From: a bacterium D16-50
GTDB taxonomy: Bacteria; Bacillota; Clostridia; Lachnospirales; Lachnospiraceae
Direction: 5' to 3'
DNA length: 64,000 bases
Assembly: GCA_003612485.1 (NCBI GenBank)
Contig: RAZA01000009.1
Coordinates: forward strand, 81,780 to 145,779
Shown: in pieces, positions 33,419 to 43,090 of the stretch
Layout: every line of letters begins with the position of its first letter
Position numbering within the stretch: the stretch's first letter is position 1
Program-made: the position numbers and the translations under genes
The notes under the pieces: model-generated
What the model saw: only the letters and a program-made list of their open reading frames with translations
What the model was told of the DNA's origin: nothing
Databases searched by the model: none

Positions 33419-35083
33419 ATGAATGCGAGTATAATTTTGTCCATGGCGGGGGGCTTAGGGCTCTTTCTGTTCGGCATGCGCGTCATGAGTGATTCCATCG
33501 AGAAGGTGGCAGGCGCCAAGCTGCGCCGTATTCTGGAGATATTTACCACCAACCGTTTCACGGGCATGGTGGTAGGGGTGGTCTTTACCGCCATTATCCA
33601 GTCCTCCTCGGCCTGCACGGCCATGGTGGTCAGCTTTGTCAACGCGGGGCTGATGAATCTTTATCAGGCGGCGGGAGTCATATTCGGAGCAAATATCGGT
33701 ACTACCGTCACATCGCAGCTTGTGTCCTTCAACTTGTCGGCTTACGCTCCCGTGATTCTGCTGGCGGGAGTGCTGGCGGTGATGTTTTGTAAGAATGAGA
33801 AGGTCAAGAAGCTTGCGGAGATCGTCATCGGCTTCGGCGTGCTGTTCCTTGGACTGAGCACCATGTCCAGCTCCATGGCGGGCATGAGGGAGGTGCCGGA
33901 GATCGTGAACATGCTGGCCTCCCTGAAGAATCCCTTCATGGCAACTCTGGTGGGATTGCTTTTGACCACCGTCATCCAGAGCTCCTCGGTCACGGTGAGC
34001 ATTGTGCTGCTGCTGGCCAATCAGGATCTGCTGGAGCTGCCCATCTCGCTGTATATCATTCTGGGCTGCAACATCGGTGCCTGCACAACGGCCCTGCTGG
34101 CCTCCATGGCAGGCAAGAAGGATGCCAAGAGGGCCGCGCTGATTCATTTCTGGTTCAACGTCATCGGCACGGCCCTGCTGTACATATTGTTGTTTGTGGC
34201 TCTGGAGCCTATTATGGAGATGATCTGGGCCATATCCGGAGACAAGGGGCGCTTTGTGGCAAATGCCCATACCGCGATTAAGATCTTTCAGGTGATCGTG
34301 CTGTTCCCCTTCTCCAACTGGATCGTGAAGCTGTCCTGCCTCTGTGTGCCGGGGGAGGACAGGAAGGTCAACTACAGGGAGAGCTATCAGCTTGAATACA
34401 TAGGCGAGAAGGTGGTGTTTAATCCGGCCACCGCCGTGGTGGGGGTGATCAAGGAGCTGGACCGTATGGCCTCTCTGGCCAGCGAGAACCTCAATAGGGC
34501 CATGAACGCTCTGATCACGCTGGACGAGGAGGACATTCAGGAGGTCTATGAGGTGGAGAAGAATATCAACTTCCTGAACCATGCCATCACGGACTATCTG
34601 GTGAAGATCAATCAGGCCACGTTGCCCATCGAGGATCTCAAGAGCATCGGCGCGCTGTTCCATGTGGTGAACGACATCGAGAGAATCGGAGACCATGCGG
34701 AGAATGTGGCGGACGCCGCCAGACAGCGGAAGGAGGCGGGCATTTCCATCAGCAAGGAGGCCCAGGGACAGCTGGGGGAAATGCTGGAGATGGTGAACAA
34801 GCTGATCCGGTATTCCGTGGATATGTTCGTCAGAAGCGACGAGAGCCATATGCGGGAGGTAGTGGCTCTGGAGGACAAGGTGGACGCAAAAGAGAGGGAG
34901 ATGCAGATGGCCCATGTGCAGCGTCTCACCAGAGGGGAGTGTACGCCGGAGGCAGGGATGATATTCTCCGATATAGCTTCGGGTCTGGAGAGGGTGGCGG
35001 ATCATGCCACCAATATCGCCTTCGCCATAATCGCGGCGGAGAGAGAGGCAGAGGCGGCGGAGACGCAAAGAAGACAAGGATAA
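33419..35083 (+). CDS. Na/phosphate cotransporter family protein with PhoU-like tail
   Basis: 554 residues. The first 320 form the Na/Pi cotransporter membrane part, with the two inverted QSSSA/QSSSV repeats that define the fold (AIIQSSSACTAMVVSF near 60 and TVIQSSSVTVSIVLLL near 185). Residues 350-540 are a PhoU-like helical domain containing IERIGDHAENVADAAR and ERVADHATNIAFAI, the paired E-R-x2-D-H motifs. It probably imports phosphate with sodium, with the cytoplasmic PhoU-like part sensing or regulating. Confidence 0.9.
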   Translation: MNASIILSMAGGLGLFLFGMRVMSDSIEKVAGAKLRRILEIFTTNRFTGMVVGVVFTAIIQSSSACTAMVVSFVNAGLMNLYQAAGVIFGANIGTTVTSQLVSFNLSAYAPVILLAGVLAVMFCKNEKVKKLAEIVIGFGVLFLGLSTMSSSMAGMREVPEIVNMLASLKNPFMATLVGLLLTTVIQSSSVTVSIVLLLANQDLLELPISLYIILGCNIGACTTALLASMAGKKDAKRAALIHFWFNVIGTALLYILLFVALEPIMEMIWAISGDKGRFVANAHTAIKIFQVIVLFPFSNWIVKLSCLCVPGEDRKVNYRESYQLEYIGEKVVFNPATAVVGVIKELDRMASLASENLNRAMNALITLDEEDIQEVYEVEKNINFLNHAITDYLVKINQATLPIEDLKSIGALFHVVNDIERIGDHAENVADAARQRKEAGISISKEAQGQLGEMLEMVNKLIRYSVDMFVRSDESHMREVVALEDKVDAKEREMQMAHVQRLTRGECTPEAGMIFSDIASGLERVADHATNIAFAIIAAEREAEAAETQRRQG

Positions 35084-35231
35084 AACTTTATTTCATAAAT
35101 TCACTCTCAGCTGTTGACAGCATGGAGGGAAGCTTGTATAATTCTTCATGGGATGTAACAAGTTTGTAACAATTCTGTCAATACTTATTAACAGGAACCG
35201 GATCGGTTCTCTTTTAAGGGAGTGGAAATAC

Positions 35232-36263
35232 ATGAGATATAAGAAGAGCGGGAAAATTGCGGTGCTGTCTGCAGGAATGGCCCTTTGCATGATGGGGACA
35301 TCCATGCAGGCTTTTGCCTCCGAGAGCGTGCTGCCGGGGGCAGGCGTCACCTCTGTTCTGGAAGCCAGAATGACTACGGAAGAATATATTAAATATGCTC
35401 AGGAGGCTCAGGGAGCGGCCTGGGGATATACGAACATCGGCATCGCAAACGTGGAGAGCGGGAACCTGAATGTGAGAGAGGAACCGTCCACCACCGGGAA
35501 GCTGGTGGGAAAGATGCCCAAGGACTCTGCCTGCGAGGTGGTGGAGGAGGTGGACGGCTGGGCCCATATCGTGTCCGGTGAGGTGGAGGGCTATGTCAGT
35601 CTGGAGTTTCTGCTCACGGGCCCCGACGCGAAGCTGAAGGCCAACGATCTGGTGCGCACGGTGGCCGTTGCCAAGGTGGACGGGCTCAACGTCCGGGACG
35701 AGGCCAACACGGACAGCGCGGTGCTGACGCAGGTGCCCAACGGCGCAGAGCTTGAATGGCTGGAGACGCTGGAGGGCTGGGTCAAGGTTTCCATAGACGG
35801 TCAGGAGGCCTATGTGGCGGAGGAGTATGTGACCGTTGAGGAGAAGCTGGACACTGCCATTACCATGACCGAGCTTCTGTACGGCGTAGGAGTGTCCGAC
35901 GTGCGGGTGGATCTGGTGGAGTATGCCAAGCAGTTCGTGGGAAATCCCTATGTGTGGGGCGGCACGAGTCTGACCAAGGGAGCGGACTGCTCCGGCTTCG
36001 TGCTGAGCGTGTACAAGAAATTCGGGGTGAAGCTGCCCCATTATTCCGGGGCGCAGGCCAATTCCGGCACGAAGATTTCATCTTCGGATCTGCAGCCGGG
36101 GGATCTGGTGTTCTATGCCAACAGCAGCGGAACCATCAATCATGTGGCCATATATATCGGGGGCGGGAGAGTGGTTCATGCCAGCAGCCCCACTCAGGGT
36201 ATCCGGATCGACAAATACAACTACCGGACTCCCTGCAAGTATGTCAAGATTCTGCAGGACTGA
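35232..36263 (+). CDS. Secreted NlpC/P60 cell-wall hydrolase with two SH3b domains
   Basis: 343 residues. A signal peptide ends near SMQAFASE. Two bacterial SH3 domains (about 70-135, starting NVESGNLNVREEPS, and 145-210, starting VAKVDGLNVRDEAN) precede an NlpC/P60 domain (about 230-343) with catalytic Cys253 in GADCSGFV, His304 in NHVAIY and His316 in VVHAS. The enzyme should cut peptide stems of peptidoglycan outside the cell. The ATG at 35232 follows AAGGGAGTGG and starts the signal peptide; the longer frame at 35148 adds residues before it. Confidence 0.93.
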   Translation: MRYKKSGKIAVLSAGMALCMMGTSMQAFASESVLPGAGVTSVLEARMTTEEYIKYAQEAQGAAWGYTNIGIANVESGNLNVREEPSTTGKLVGKMPKDSACEVVEEVDGWAHIVSGEVEGYVSLEFLLTGPDAKLKANDLVRTVAVAKVDGLNVRDEANTDSAVLTQVPNGAELEWLETLEGWVKVSIDGQEAYVAEEYVTVEEKLDTAITMTELLYGVGVSDVRVDLVEYAKQFVGNPYVWGGTSLTKGADCSGFVLSVYKKFGVKLPHYSGAQANSGTKISSSDLQPGDLVFYANSSGTINHVAIYIGGGRVVHASSPTQGIRIDKYNYRTPCKYVKILQD

Positions 36264-36331
36264 GGTCTTTAGAGGCCTGAAACAGCTTGGAGGAACCACT
36301 TGCAAATGACTTAGGAGATTGAAAAAAGTTG

Positions 36332-36360
36332 TTTACATTTGGCGGGAAGTATGCTATCAT
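36332..36360 (+). promoter_or_regulatory. Promoter of rpsO
   Basis: TTTACA, 17 bp, TATCAT. The start near 36367 leaves about 83 nt of leader, which is GC-rich around 36375-36415 and could fold into an S15 autoregulatory structure; I cannot verify one by eye. Confidence 0.6.
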
Positions 36361-36449
36361 AGTTTCGTCTTAGCCGATGCCCGGATCTGGGATGCTCCGA
36401 CCCGGTCTGAGTGTCAGGCGGTTCAAAATCAATTAGGAGGAAAAAAGAA

Positions 36450-36716
36450 ATGATTTCAAAGGAAAAGAAGACTGCGATCATGAACGAGTACGCCAGAACT
36501 CCCGGCGATACCGGATCGCCCGAGGTTCAGGTAGCGGTGCTTACCGCAAGGATTCAGGAGCTGACAGAGCATTTGAAGGCGAACCCCAAGGATCATCATT
36601 CCCGCAGGGGTATGCTGAAGATGGTAGGCGCAAGGCGCGGCCTGCTGGGCTATCTGAAGAAGAAGGACATCGAGAGATATCGTTCTCTGATCGAAAAGCT
36701 TGGATTAAGAAAATAA
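36450..36716 (+). CDS. rpsO: 30S ribosomal protein S15
   Basis: 88 residues, the usual length. [25 protein letters not shown] and [26 protein letters not shown] are the S15 signature, which binds the 16S rRNA three-way junction. AGGAGG lies before the ATG at 36450; the longer frame from 36411 is leader sequence. rpsO-pnp is a conserved pair. Confidence 0.96.
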   Translation: MISKEKKTAIMNEYARTPGDTGSPEVQVAVLTARIQELTEHLKANPKDHHSRRGMLKMVGARRGLLGYLKKKDIERYRSLIEKLGLRK

Positions 36717-36732
36717 GGCAAAGTGTGGGCAG

Positions 36733-36776
36733 GGCAACCGAGTAATAGGCAGGTGGATTTACTTGGTTGCCTCTTT
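36733..36776 (+). terminator. Hairpin between rpsO and pnp
   Basis: GGCAACCGAGTAA pairs with TTACTTGGTTGCC (one mismatch), followed by TCTTTG. It may be a partial terminator and a site where the rpsO-pnp mRNA is cut. Confidence 0.65.
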
Positions 36777-36971
36777 GCGGTCAGAATTCGATGCAGGCTG
36801 CGCCTTTGGCGCAGGGCACGGCGCTCATATGACAACACGGAACAGAAGAAAGTTCCGAGACCGCTGAAAAGGACGTGGAGCAGAGGGCTCATGTCTTTTT
36901 CAGTAGTTTCGGTGTCTTCTGTTCCTATGTTTATAAAACCAGCCGCAGGCAGCGGCGGAATGGAGGATTAT

Positions 36972-39062
36972 ATGTATCAGAGCTATGAGATGGAATTAGG
37001 CGGACGTACTTTGAAGGTGGATATCAACCGTGTGGGCAAGCAGGCCAACGGATGCGCCTTCATGCATTATGGGGACACGGTGGTGCTCAGTACGGCCACA
37101 GCGTCGGACAAGCCCAGAGAGGGGATCGACTTCTTCCCTCTGAGCGTGGAGTTTGAAGAGAAGCTGTATGCGGTGGGCAAGATCCCCGGAGGCTTCAACA
37201 AGAGAGAGGGAAAGGCCAGCGAGAACGCCGTTCTGACCAGCCGCGTCATCGATAGGCCCATGAGGCCCCTTTTCCCCAAGGACTATCGCAATGATGTAAC
37301 CCTGAACAATATGGTCATGAGCGTGGACCCTGCCTGCCGCCCTGAGCTGGTGGCAATGCTGGGAGCAGCCATCGCAACCAGTATTTCGGACATTCCCTTT
37401 GACGGTCCCTGCGCCATGACCCAGATGGGCATGATTGACGGAGAGTTTATCATCAATCCTTCTCAGGAGCAGTGGAAGAACGGCGATCTGAACCTCACCG
37501 TGGCCTCCACGAAAGAGAAGGTGATCATGATCGAGGCGGGGGCCAACGAGGTTCCCGAGGACAAGATGATCGAGGCCATCTATAAGGCCCATGAGGTGAA
37601 CCAGACCATAATCGCCTTCATCGACAAGATTGTTGCCGAGGTGGGCAAGCCCAAGCATGAATATACCAGCTGCGCCATCCCCGAGGAGATGTTCGAGGAG
37701 ATCAAGAGGCTGGTTCCTCCCGAGGAGATGGAGGAGGCGGTGTTCACCGACGACAAGCAGACCAGAGAGCTCAATATCAAGAATGTCACCGCCAGACTGG
37801 AGGAGGCCTTTGCGGAGAAGGAGGAGTGGCTTGCCATCCTTGGGGAGGCGGTCTACCAGTATGAGAAAAAGACTGTGCGCAAGATGATTCTGAAGGATCA
37901 CAAGCGCCCCGACGGCAGAGAGATCACCCAGATCCGTCCTCTGGCAGCGGAGGTGGATATCATACCCAGAGTCCATGGCTCCGCCATGTTCACCAGAGGC
38001 CAGACCCAGATCTGCAACGTCTGTACGCTGGCTCCGCTCTCCGAGCAGCAGAGGATCGACGGACTTGACGAAAATGAAGTAAGCAAGAGATATATGCATC
38101 ACTATAATTTCCCTTCCTACTCTGTAGGCGAGACCAAGCCCTCCAGAGGACCCGGAAGGCGCGAGATCGGCCATGGAGCGTTGGCGGAGAGGGCTTTGAT
38201 TCCCGTGCTTCCCAGCGAGGAGGAGTTCCCTTATGCCATCCGCAGCGTGTCCGAGACCTTTGAATCCAACGGCTCCACTTCCATGGCCTCCACCTGCGCC
38301 TCCTGCATGTCCTTGATGGCTGCGGGCGTGCCCATCAGGAAGATGGTGGCGGGTATCTCCTGCGGTCTGGTGACGGGGGACACCGATGATGATTTTGTAC
38401 TGCTCACTGATATTCAGGGGCTGGAGGATTTTTTCGGAGATATGGACTTCAAGGTGACGGGAACCACGGAAGGAATCACCGCCATTCAGATGGACATCAA
38501 GATCCACGGCCTTACAAGGCCCATTGTGGAGGGCGCTATCGCAAGGTGCCGGGAGGCGAGACTCTTCATCATGGACAACTGCATGAAGCCTGCCATTTCC
38601 GCTCCCAGACCGGAGGTGGGCCCTTATGCGCCCAAGATCATCTCCATTCAGATCGATCCCGAAAAGATCGGAGATGTTGTGGGCCAGCGTGGCAAGACCA
38701 TCAATGAGATCATTGCCCGCACCGGCGTGAAGATCGATATCACCGATGACGGCAACGTATCCGTGTGCGGCACCGACAAGGCCATGATGGACAAGGCGGT
38801 GGACATGATCAAGATTATCGTCACCGACTTTGAGGAAGGCCAGATTTTCAAGGGCAAGGTGGTCAGCATCAAGGAGTTCGGCGCGTTTGTGGAGTTTGCT
38901 CCGGGCAAGGAGGGGATGGTACACATCTCCAAGATCGCCAAGGAGAGAATCAACCGGGTGGAGGATGTGCTGACAATAGGCGACGTGGTTACTGTGGTCT
39001 GCCTTGGCAAGGACAGGATGGGCAGAATCAGCTTCTCCATGAAGGACGTGGCACAGAAATAG
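36972..39062 (+). CDS. pnp: Polyribonucleotide nucleotidyltransferase
   Basis: 696 residues, the normal length. It degrades RNA 3' to 5' with phosphate. Two RNase PH domains (KIPGGFNKREGKASENAVLTSRVIDRP near 80 and RGQTQICNVCTLAPLSE near 340), a KH domain (IGDVVGQRGKTINEIIARTGVKIDI near 565) and an S1 domain at the end are all present. ATG 36972 sits five bases after GGAGG; the long frame from 36723 lies in the rpsO-pnp spacer and is not coding. It is 255 bp after rpsO. Confidence 0.95.
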   Translation: MYQSYEMELGGRTLKVDINRVGKQANGCAFMHYGDTVVLSTATASDKPREGIDFFPLSVEFEEKLYAVGKIPGGFNKREGKASENAVLTSRVIDRPMRPLFPKDYRNDVTLNNMVMSVDPACRPELVAMLGAAIATSISDIPFDGPCAMTQMGMIDGEFIINPSQEQWKNGDLNLTVASTKEKVIMIEAGANEVPEDKMIEAIYKAHEVNQTIIAFIDKIVAEVGKPKHEYTSCAIPEEMFEEIKRLVPPEEMEEAVFTDDKQTRELNIKNVTARLEEAFAEKEEWLAILGEAVYQYEKKTVRKMILKDHKRPDGREITQIRPLAAEVDIIPRVHGSAMFTRGQTQICNVCTLAPLSEQQRIDGLDENEVSKRYMHHYNFPSYSVGETKPSRGPGRREIGHGALAERALIPVLPSEEEFPYAIRSVSETFESNGSTSMASTCASCMSLMAAGVPIRKMVAGISCGLVTGDTDDDFVLLTDIQGLEDFFGDMDFKVTGTTEGITAIQMDIKIHGLTRPIVEGAIARCREARLFIMDNCMKPAISAPRPEVGPYAPKIISIQIDPEKIGDVVGQRGKTINEIIARTGVKIDITDDGNVSVCGTDKAMMDKAVDMIKIIVTDFEEGQIFKGKVVSIKEFGAFVEFAPGKEGMVHISKIAKERINRVEDVLTIGDVVTVVCLGKDRMGRISFSMKDVAQK

Positions 39063-39069
39063 AATTCGG

Positions 39070-39099
39070 AATCCCCTGACCGGCATCGGCAGGGGATTT
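39070..39099 (+). terminator. Hairpin after pnp
   Basis: AATCCCCTG pairs with CAGGGGATT around an 11-nt loop, then TGTCATT. The T-run is short, so read-through into tldD is possible. Confidence 0.55.
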
Positions 39100-39125
39100 G
39101 TCATTCAAAATTATAGGAGGTCATT

Positions 39126-40504
39126 ATGTTATCAAGAGAACTTATCAAGGAAGCGCTTCATAAGGCGCTTTCCACCGGCGCGGATTATGCCGAAATTTTT
39201 GCGGAGCATACACAGAGCAAAAACATCAGCAATATATCGGGAAAGACGGAAAAGATAGGCGATTCCGTGATTTCCGGGGTGGGCATCCGAATTTTCAAGG
39301 GAACCAGATGTGTTTCAGGCTCGGCATCCTCTTTGGCGAAGGAGGCGGTGCTGGGATGTGCGGCGAAGGTGGCGGACGCCCTATCCGGCGCTTGTGATAC
39401 TTCGGATATCATTTTGCGGGAGAGGCTTTTCGGGGATATCCATCCTATTAAAATCGTACCTGCCAGCGTGGAAAATTCCTATAAGACAGATTTCCTGCGG
39501 GAGTTGTGTCTTGGCGCAAAGGGGTACAGCGACGAGATTTCTCAGGTCAGCGGCAGCTATGTGGAGGTTGACCATAAGATTCTGATAGCTACCAGCGAAG
39601 GACTGCTTGCTCAAGACAGGCAGATCCGCACCAGAGTGTCGGTTTCTTCCGTGGCCAGCAAGAACGGGGAGAACCAGACCGGCAGAGTCAGCCCCGGCGC
39701 AAGGAAGGGGCTGGAACTGTTTGAGCTTCTGGATCCTAAGACACTGGGGGAGAAGGCTTCCGCACAAGCAGTCACTATGCTGCATGCAGGCTATATCAAG
39801 GCGGGAACCATGCCGGTGGCCATTGAGAACGGCTTCGGAGGGGTGATCTTCCATGAGGCCTGCGGGCATTCTCTGGAGGCGTCCTGCGTTGCGCTGGGAC
39901 AGTCTCAGTTTGTAGGGAAGCTTGGGATGCAGATACAAATCCAAAGGTGACGGCCATAGACGACGGAACCATCCCCAACGGATGGGGCTCCGTCAATATA
40001 GACGACGAGGGTACGCCGGCCAGAAAGAATGTGCTGATTGAGAACGGGATCCTGAAATCCTATATGATAGACAAGCTCAACGGCCGCAGGATGGGCATGG
40101 CGTCCACGGGCAATTCAAGGCGGCAGAGCTACCAGTATGAGCCCACCTCCAGAATGACAAATACCTATATCGCTGCCGGGGAGGATAGGGACGAGGATAT
40201 CATCGCGTCCATAGAAAACGGGCTTTATGCCAAGAGCATGGGCGGAGGCTCCGTGAACCCTGTTACGGGGCAGTTCAATTTTGCCGTAGATGAGGGATAT
40301 GTGATCAGGAACGGTAAGATATGCGAGCCTGTGCGGGGAGCCAGCCTGATCGGCAAAGGTTCGGATGTTCTTATGAACATTGATATGGTGGGAAGAAATG
40401 TGGATAGGGCTCAGGGCATGTGCGGCGCCTCTTCGGGAAGCATCCCCACGGATGTGGGACAGCCCTTGATTCGCGTGTCCTCCATTACCGTAGGGGGACG
40501 ATAG
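39126..40504 (+). pseudogene. tldD: tldD-type metalloprotease gene with one frameshift
   Basis: The first frame (39126-39950, 274 aa) and the second frame (39947-40504, 185 aa) together match one TldD of about 459 residues. The first part holds the metal motif HEACGH in GVIFHEACGHSLEA and then ends in a short unrelated tail. The second begins with TAIDDGTIPNGWGSVNIDDEGTP, the normal continuation. Adding one G in the run at 39926-39928 would restore a single frame. TldD and TldE/PmbA form a heterodimeric protease that unwinds and cuts unfolded peptides and matures some peptide natural products. Either a real inactivation or a sequencing/assembly error in a G-run; the pmbA partner next door looks intact. 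Confidence 0.85.
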
Positions 40505-40577
40505 GGCACATAACGTAGTGTACGTGGGAAATCAAGGATGGGAATAGCCCGTAAAGGGCGGGCAGATAGGAGTGAAG

Positions 40578-41945
40578 ATGATATATCAGGAATTCAAGGA
40601 GACCGTGATCGGCATCGCACAGGAGATGGGGATTGCGGATTATGAGCTATATTACACCGAGGGCGACTCTGTATCCGTGGAGATCTATCAGGAGGAAGTA
40701 AAGGGCTATAGTGTAGAGGATGATTTGGGTGTCTGTTTTCGCTGTGTGGTGGACGGCAAGGTCGGATATGCCTCCACGGAGAATCTGACGGAGGAGGAAG
40801 CCAGATCCTTGGTGGTTCGGGCGCTGGACAACGCAAAGTCCATTGAAAGCGAGGAGGAGGTCTTCCTTCATGAGAAGGGGGACACATATGCCGTATGCCC
40901 TCAGGATACCTCCGTCAGGCCTACGGGCGGAGAGCTGATCGAGGGGGCGCTGGCGCTGCAGAGGAAGATGTATCAGGCGGATCCCCGGGTGGCGGACGGC
41001 ACTCAGGCAGTGATGCTCTATGGCAGGCAGAAATATGCCCTATGCAATTCTAAGGGGCTGGATCTTGAGGATGTGATCTCTCTGGCCAGATGTTATGGCA
41101 TGCCGCTGGTGTCAGAGGGCGGAGAGATGTATGACGGCTTTGAAAGCAAGAAAGGGCGTCTGCAGGATTTTGATCTGGATGCCATTGCAGAAAAGGCCGT
41201 GGAGCATGCGGTATCCGCCATCGGCGCGGACAGCGTTCCCAGCGGTAAATATGATGTGGTGTTCTCCAACAAGACAATGGCTGCGCTGCTTCAGACCTAT
41301 GCCTCGGTGTTTTCTGCAGAGCAGGCCCAGAAGGGCATGTCACTGCTTAAAGGCAAGGAGGGGGAGAGGATCGCAGCGCCCTTTATCACCATTGTGGATG
41401 ATCCCAGATATGAGGAAAACTATGTCATGAGGACTTTTGACGGGGAGGGTGTAGCTGCTTATGCAAAGAATGTAGTAGAAGACGGTGTACTTGTCACTTT
41501 GCTCCATAATCTGAAGACCGCCGCAAAGGCGGGGGTGAAATCCACGGGCAATGCCAGCAAGTCTTCCTATGATGCAGTTGTAGGGGTAAGCCCTTTTACT
41601 TTTTACATCAAAGCGGAAGGGGGCTCTGAGACGTTGGGAGCAGAGCGCCGGAAAGGGCTGGAGGATATGCTTGCTTCGGCGGGGGCGGGCTTGTATATCA
41701 CGGAACTGATGGGGCTTCATGCGGGAGCGAACCCTATTACGGGAGACTTCTCCCTATCGGCTAAGGGCTTTATGATCTCGGAGGGCAGGAAGGGTGCTCC
41801 GGTGAAGAATTTTACCGTGTCAGGTAATTTCTTCACGGTGCTTCGTGAGATCGAAAAGGTCGGATCGGATCTGGAGTTCGGGAACGGCAGCTTCGGATCT
41901 CCCTCCGTGCTGGTGAGGGACATGTCTATAGGCGGAAAGGAGTAA
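40578..41945 (+). CDS. pmbA: TldE/PmbA family metallopeptidase subunit
   Basis: 455 residues. The family's GDSVSVEIYQEEVKGYSVEDDLGVCFRCVVDGKVGYASTENL N-terminal block and the C-terminal ITELMGLHAGANPITGDFSLSAKGFMISEG block are clear. TldE lacks the HExxxH of TldD and is the non-catalytic partner. AGGAG at 40568-40572 favours ATG 40578 over GTG 40572. It follows the frameshifted tldD by 73 bp; without a working TldD its heterodimer would be inactive. Confidence 0.88.
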   Translation: MIYQEFKETVIGIAQEMGIADYELYYTEGDSVSVEIYQEEVKGYSVEDDLGVCFRCVVDGKVGYASTENLTEEEARSLVVRALDNAKSIESEEEVFLHEKGDTYAVCPQDTSVRPTGGELIEGALALQRKMYQADPRVADGTQAVMLYGRQKYALCNSKGLDLEDVISLARCYGMPLVSEGGEMYDGFESKKGRLQDFDLDAIAEKAVEHAVSAIGADSVPSGKYDVVFSNKTMAALLQTYASVFSAEQAQKGMSLLKGKEGERIAAPFITIVDDPRYEENYVMRTFDGEGVAAYAKNVVEDGVLVTLLHNLKTAAKAGVKSTGNASKSSYDAVVGVSPFTFYIKAEGGSETLGAERRKGLEDMLASAGAGLYITELMGLHAGANPITGDFSLSAKGFMISEGRKGAPVKNFTVSGNFFTVLREIEKVGSDLEFGNGSFGSPSVLVRDMSIGGKE

Positions 41946-41956
41946 GGGGGCGGAAA

Positions 41957-42535
41957 ATGGATCAATTGATGGAATTGCTTAAGACACGCAGAACCTACCG
42001 CAGGTTCCGGCAGAGGGAAATCCCGCAGGAGACTGTGGAGGAGATATTAGAGGCGGCCAGACTGGCTTCCAGCGCTGCAAATAGGCAGCCTTTGAGCTAT
42101 ATTGTGATCCGAGAGCCGGAAAAGACGGCTCAGGTATTTGGCTTTACCAGATGGGCGGGAGCGCTGCCTCCCGAACTGGGGCAGCCCAAGGAGGGCGAGA
42201 GGCCGGTTCTTTTTATCGCGGTGGTGGAGAATCTGGACATCAATAGGGACTGCGACACCGACGCAGGGCTGGCCATCGGCAATATGACGCTGGCCGCATG
42301 GAACCGGGGCGTGGGCAGCTGCATGATCGGGGCATGTGACAAGGCGGCCCTGTCGGAGCTGTTCGGGCTTGGGGAGAACCAGAAGCTGCACACGGTGGTG
42401 GCCTTCGGCTACCCGTCCCATGAGAGCCATATCGTTGATATGGAGTCTCCGGAGGAATTCAAGTATTATCTTGACGAAAACAGGGACTATGTGGTGCCCA
42501 AAAGGAAGCTTTCGGACGTAGTGCGCTATTTATAA
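41957..42535 (+). CDS. Nitroreductase family protein
   Basis: 192 residues. MELLKTRRTYRRFRQREIPQETVEEILEAARLASSAANRQPLSY is the FMN-binding start of the NfsB-type fold, and GLAIGNMTLAAWNRGVGSCMIGA is the second typical segment. Such enzymes reduce flavin-linked substrates with NAD(P)H; the substrate is unknown. It begins 12 bp after pmbA with GGAGTAAGGGGG upstream. A TetR gene is convergent right after it. Confidence 0.85.
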   Translation: MDQLMELLKTRRTYRRFRQREIPQETVEEILEAARLASSAANRQPLSYIVIREPEKTAQVFGFTRWAGALPPELGQPKEGERPVLFIAVVENLDINRDCDTDAGLAIGNMTLAAWNRGVGSCMIGACDKAALSELFGLGENQKLHTVVAFGYPSHESHIVDMESPEEFKYYLDENRDYVVPKRKLSDVVRYL

Positions 42536-42556
42536 GGGACAGCCTGAAGGAGAAGG

Positions 42557-43090
42557 TCAAAGTCCCTGATTTTGGAACAGCAGTTTCATCTCTTCTGGGG
42601 ATTCCTGCATACCTCTCTGAAACCATACCTCTATCCAGCCATAGAGGCTATAGGCCACAAAGGCTTTGGCATAGGCCTCTGCTTTCGGCAGATCCGGCTT
42701 TAATTCAAAAGTGTCAAGGATGACGTCTTTCAGCAGATAGATAAGATGCCGCTTGTTCAGAAGCGTGTAAAAGGCGCTGTGCTGCTCAAAATGCTCGAAT
42801 ATCATGCCGATGCCGGAACTGAGAGGGAGACTGTTGTCCTTTTCCCAGCCGCTTTTCCATTGGTGGAACAACTTGTTGATATGGGCTCTCAAGATATCTT
42901 CCTTGCTGTTGAAATTGCGGTAAAAGGAAGCGCGTCCAACGCCTGCGTTGTCGCACAATTCGCTGACGGAAATATCTTCGATTGCTTTTTCTTCCAGCAA
43001 TGCCAAGAGGGATTTGGTTATATGCTCTATCACATACATGTTTCTTCCTTCATTGCTCATGGGGGATACAGTTTCTCGGCCTTGTCCCAT
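42557..43090 (-). CDS. TetR/AcrR family regulator
   Basis: 177 residues. The N-terminal HTH is clear: ALLEEKAIEDISVSELCDNAGVGRASFYRNFNSKEDILRAHI. The C-terminal helices are those of the short TetR type with a TetR_C-like LKPDLPKAEAYAKAFVAYSLYGWIEVWFQRGMQESPEE segment. The ligand is unknown. It faces the nitroreductase gene (convergent) and has a free 430-bp region behind it, which holds no obvious target gene. Confidence 0.88.
   Translation of the reverse strand: MGQGRETVSPMSNEGRNMYVIEHITKSLLALLEEKAIEDISVSELCDNAGVGRASFYRNFNSKEDILRAHINKLFHQWKSGWEKDNSLPLSSGIGMIFEHFEQHSAFYTLLNKRHLIYLLKDVILDTFELKPDLPKAEAYAKAFVAYSLYGWIEVWFQRGMQESPEEMKLLFQNQGL

Noticed and set aside
33455..35077. 540-codon minus-strand open frame opposite the Na/Pi cotransporter
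   Set aside because: Same type of antisense shadow, His/Gln-rich and without membrane or enzyme motifs.
36996..39104. 702-codon minus-strand open frame opposite pnp
   Set aside because: A shadow of the highly biased pnp codons; His/Gly/Leu-rich, no motif, and pnp is unmistakable on the other strand.
39947..40504. Independent gene starting at GTG 39947
   Set aside because: It is the exact continuation of TldD and has no ribosome binding site; better explained as the 3' part of a frameshifted gene.
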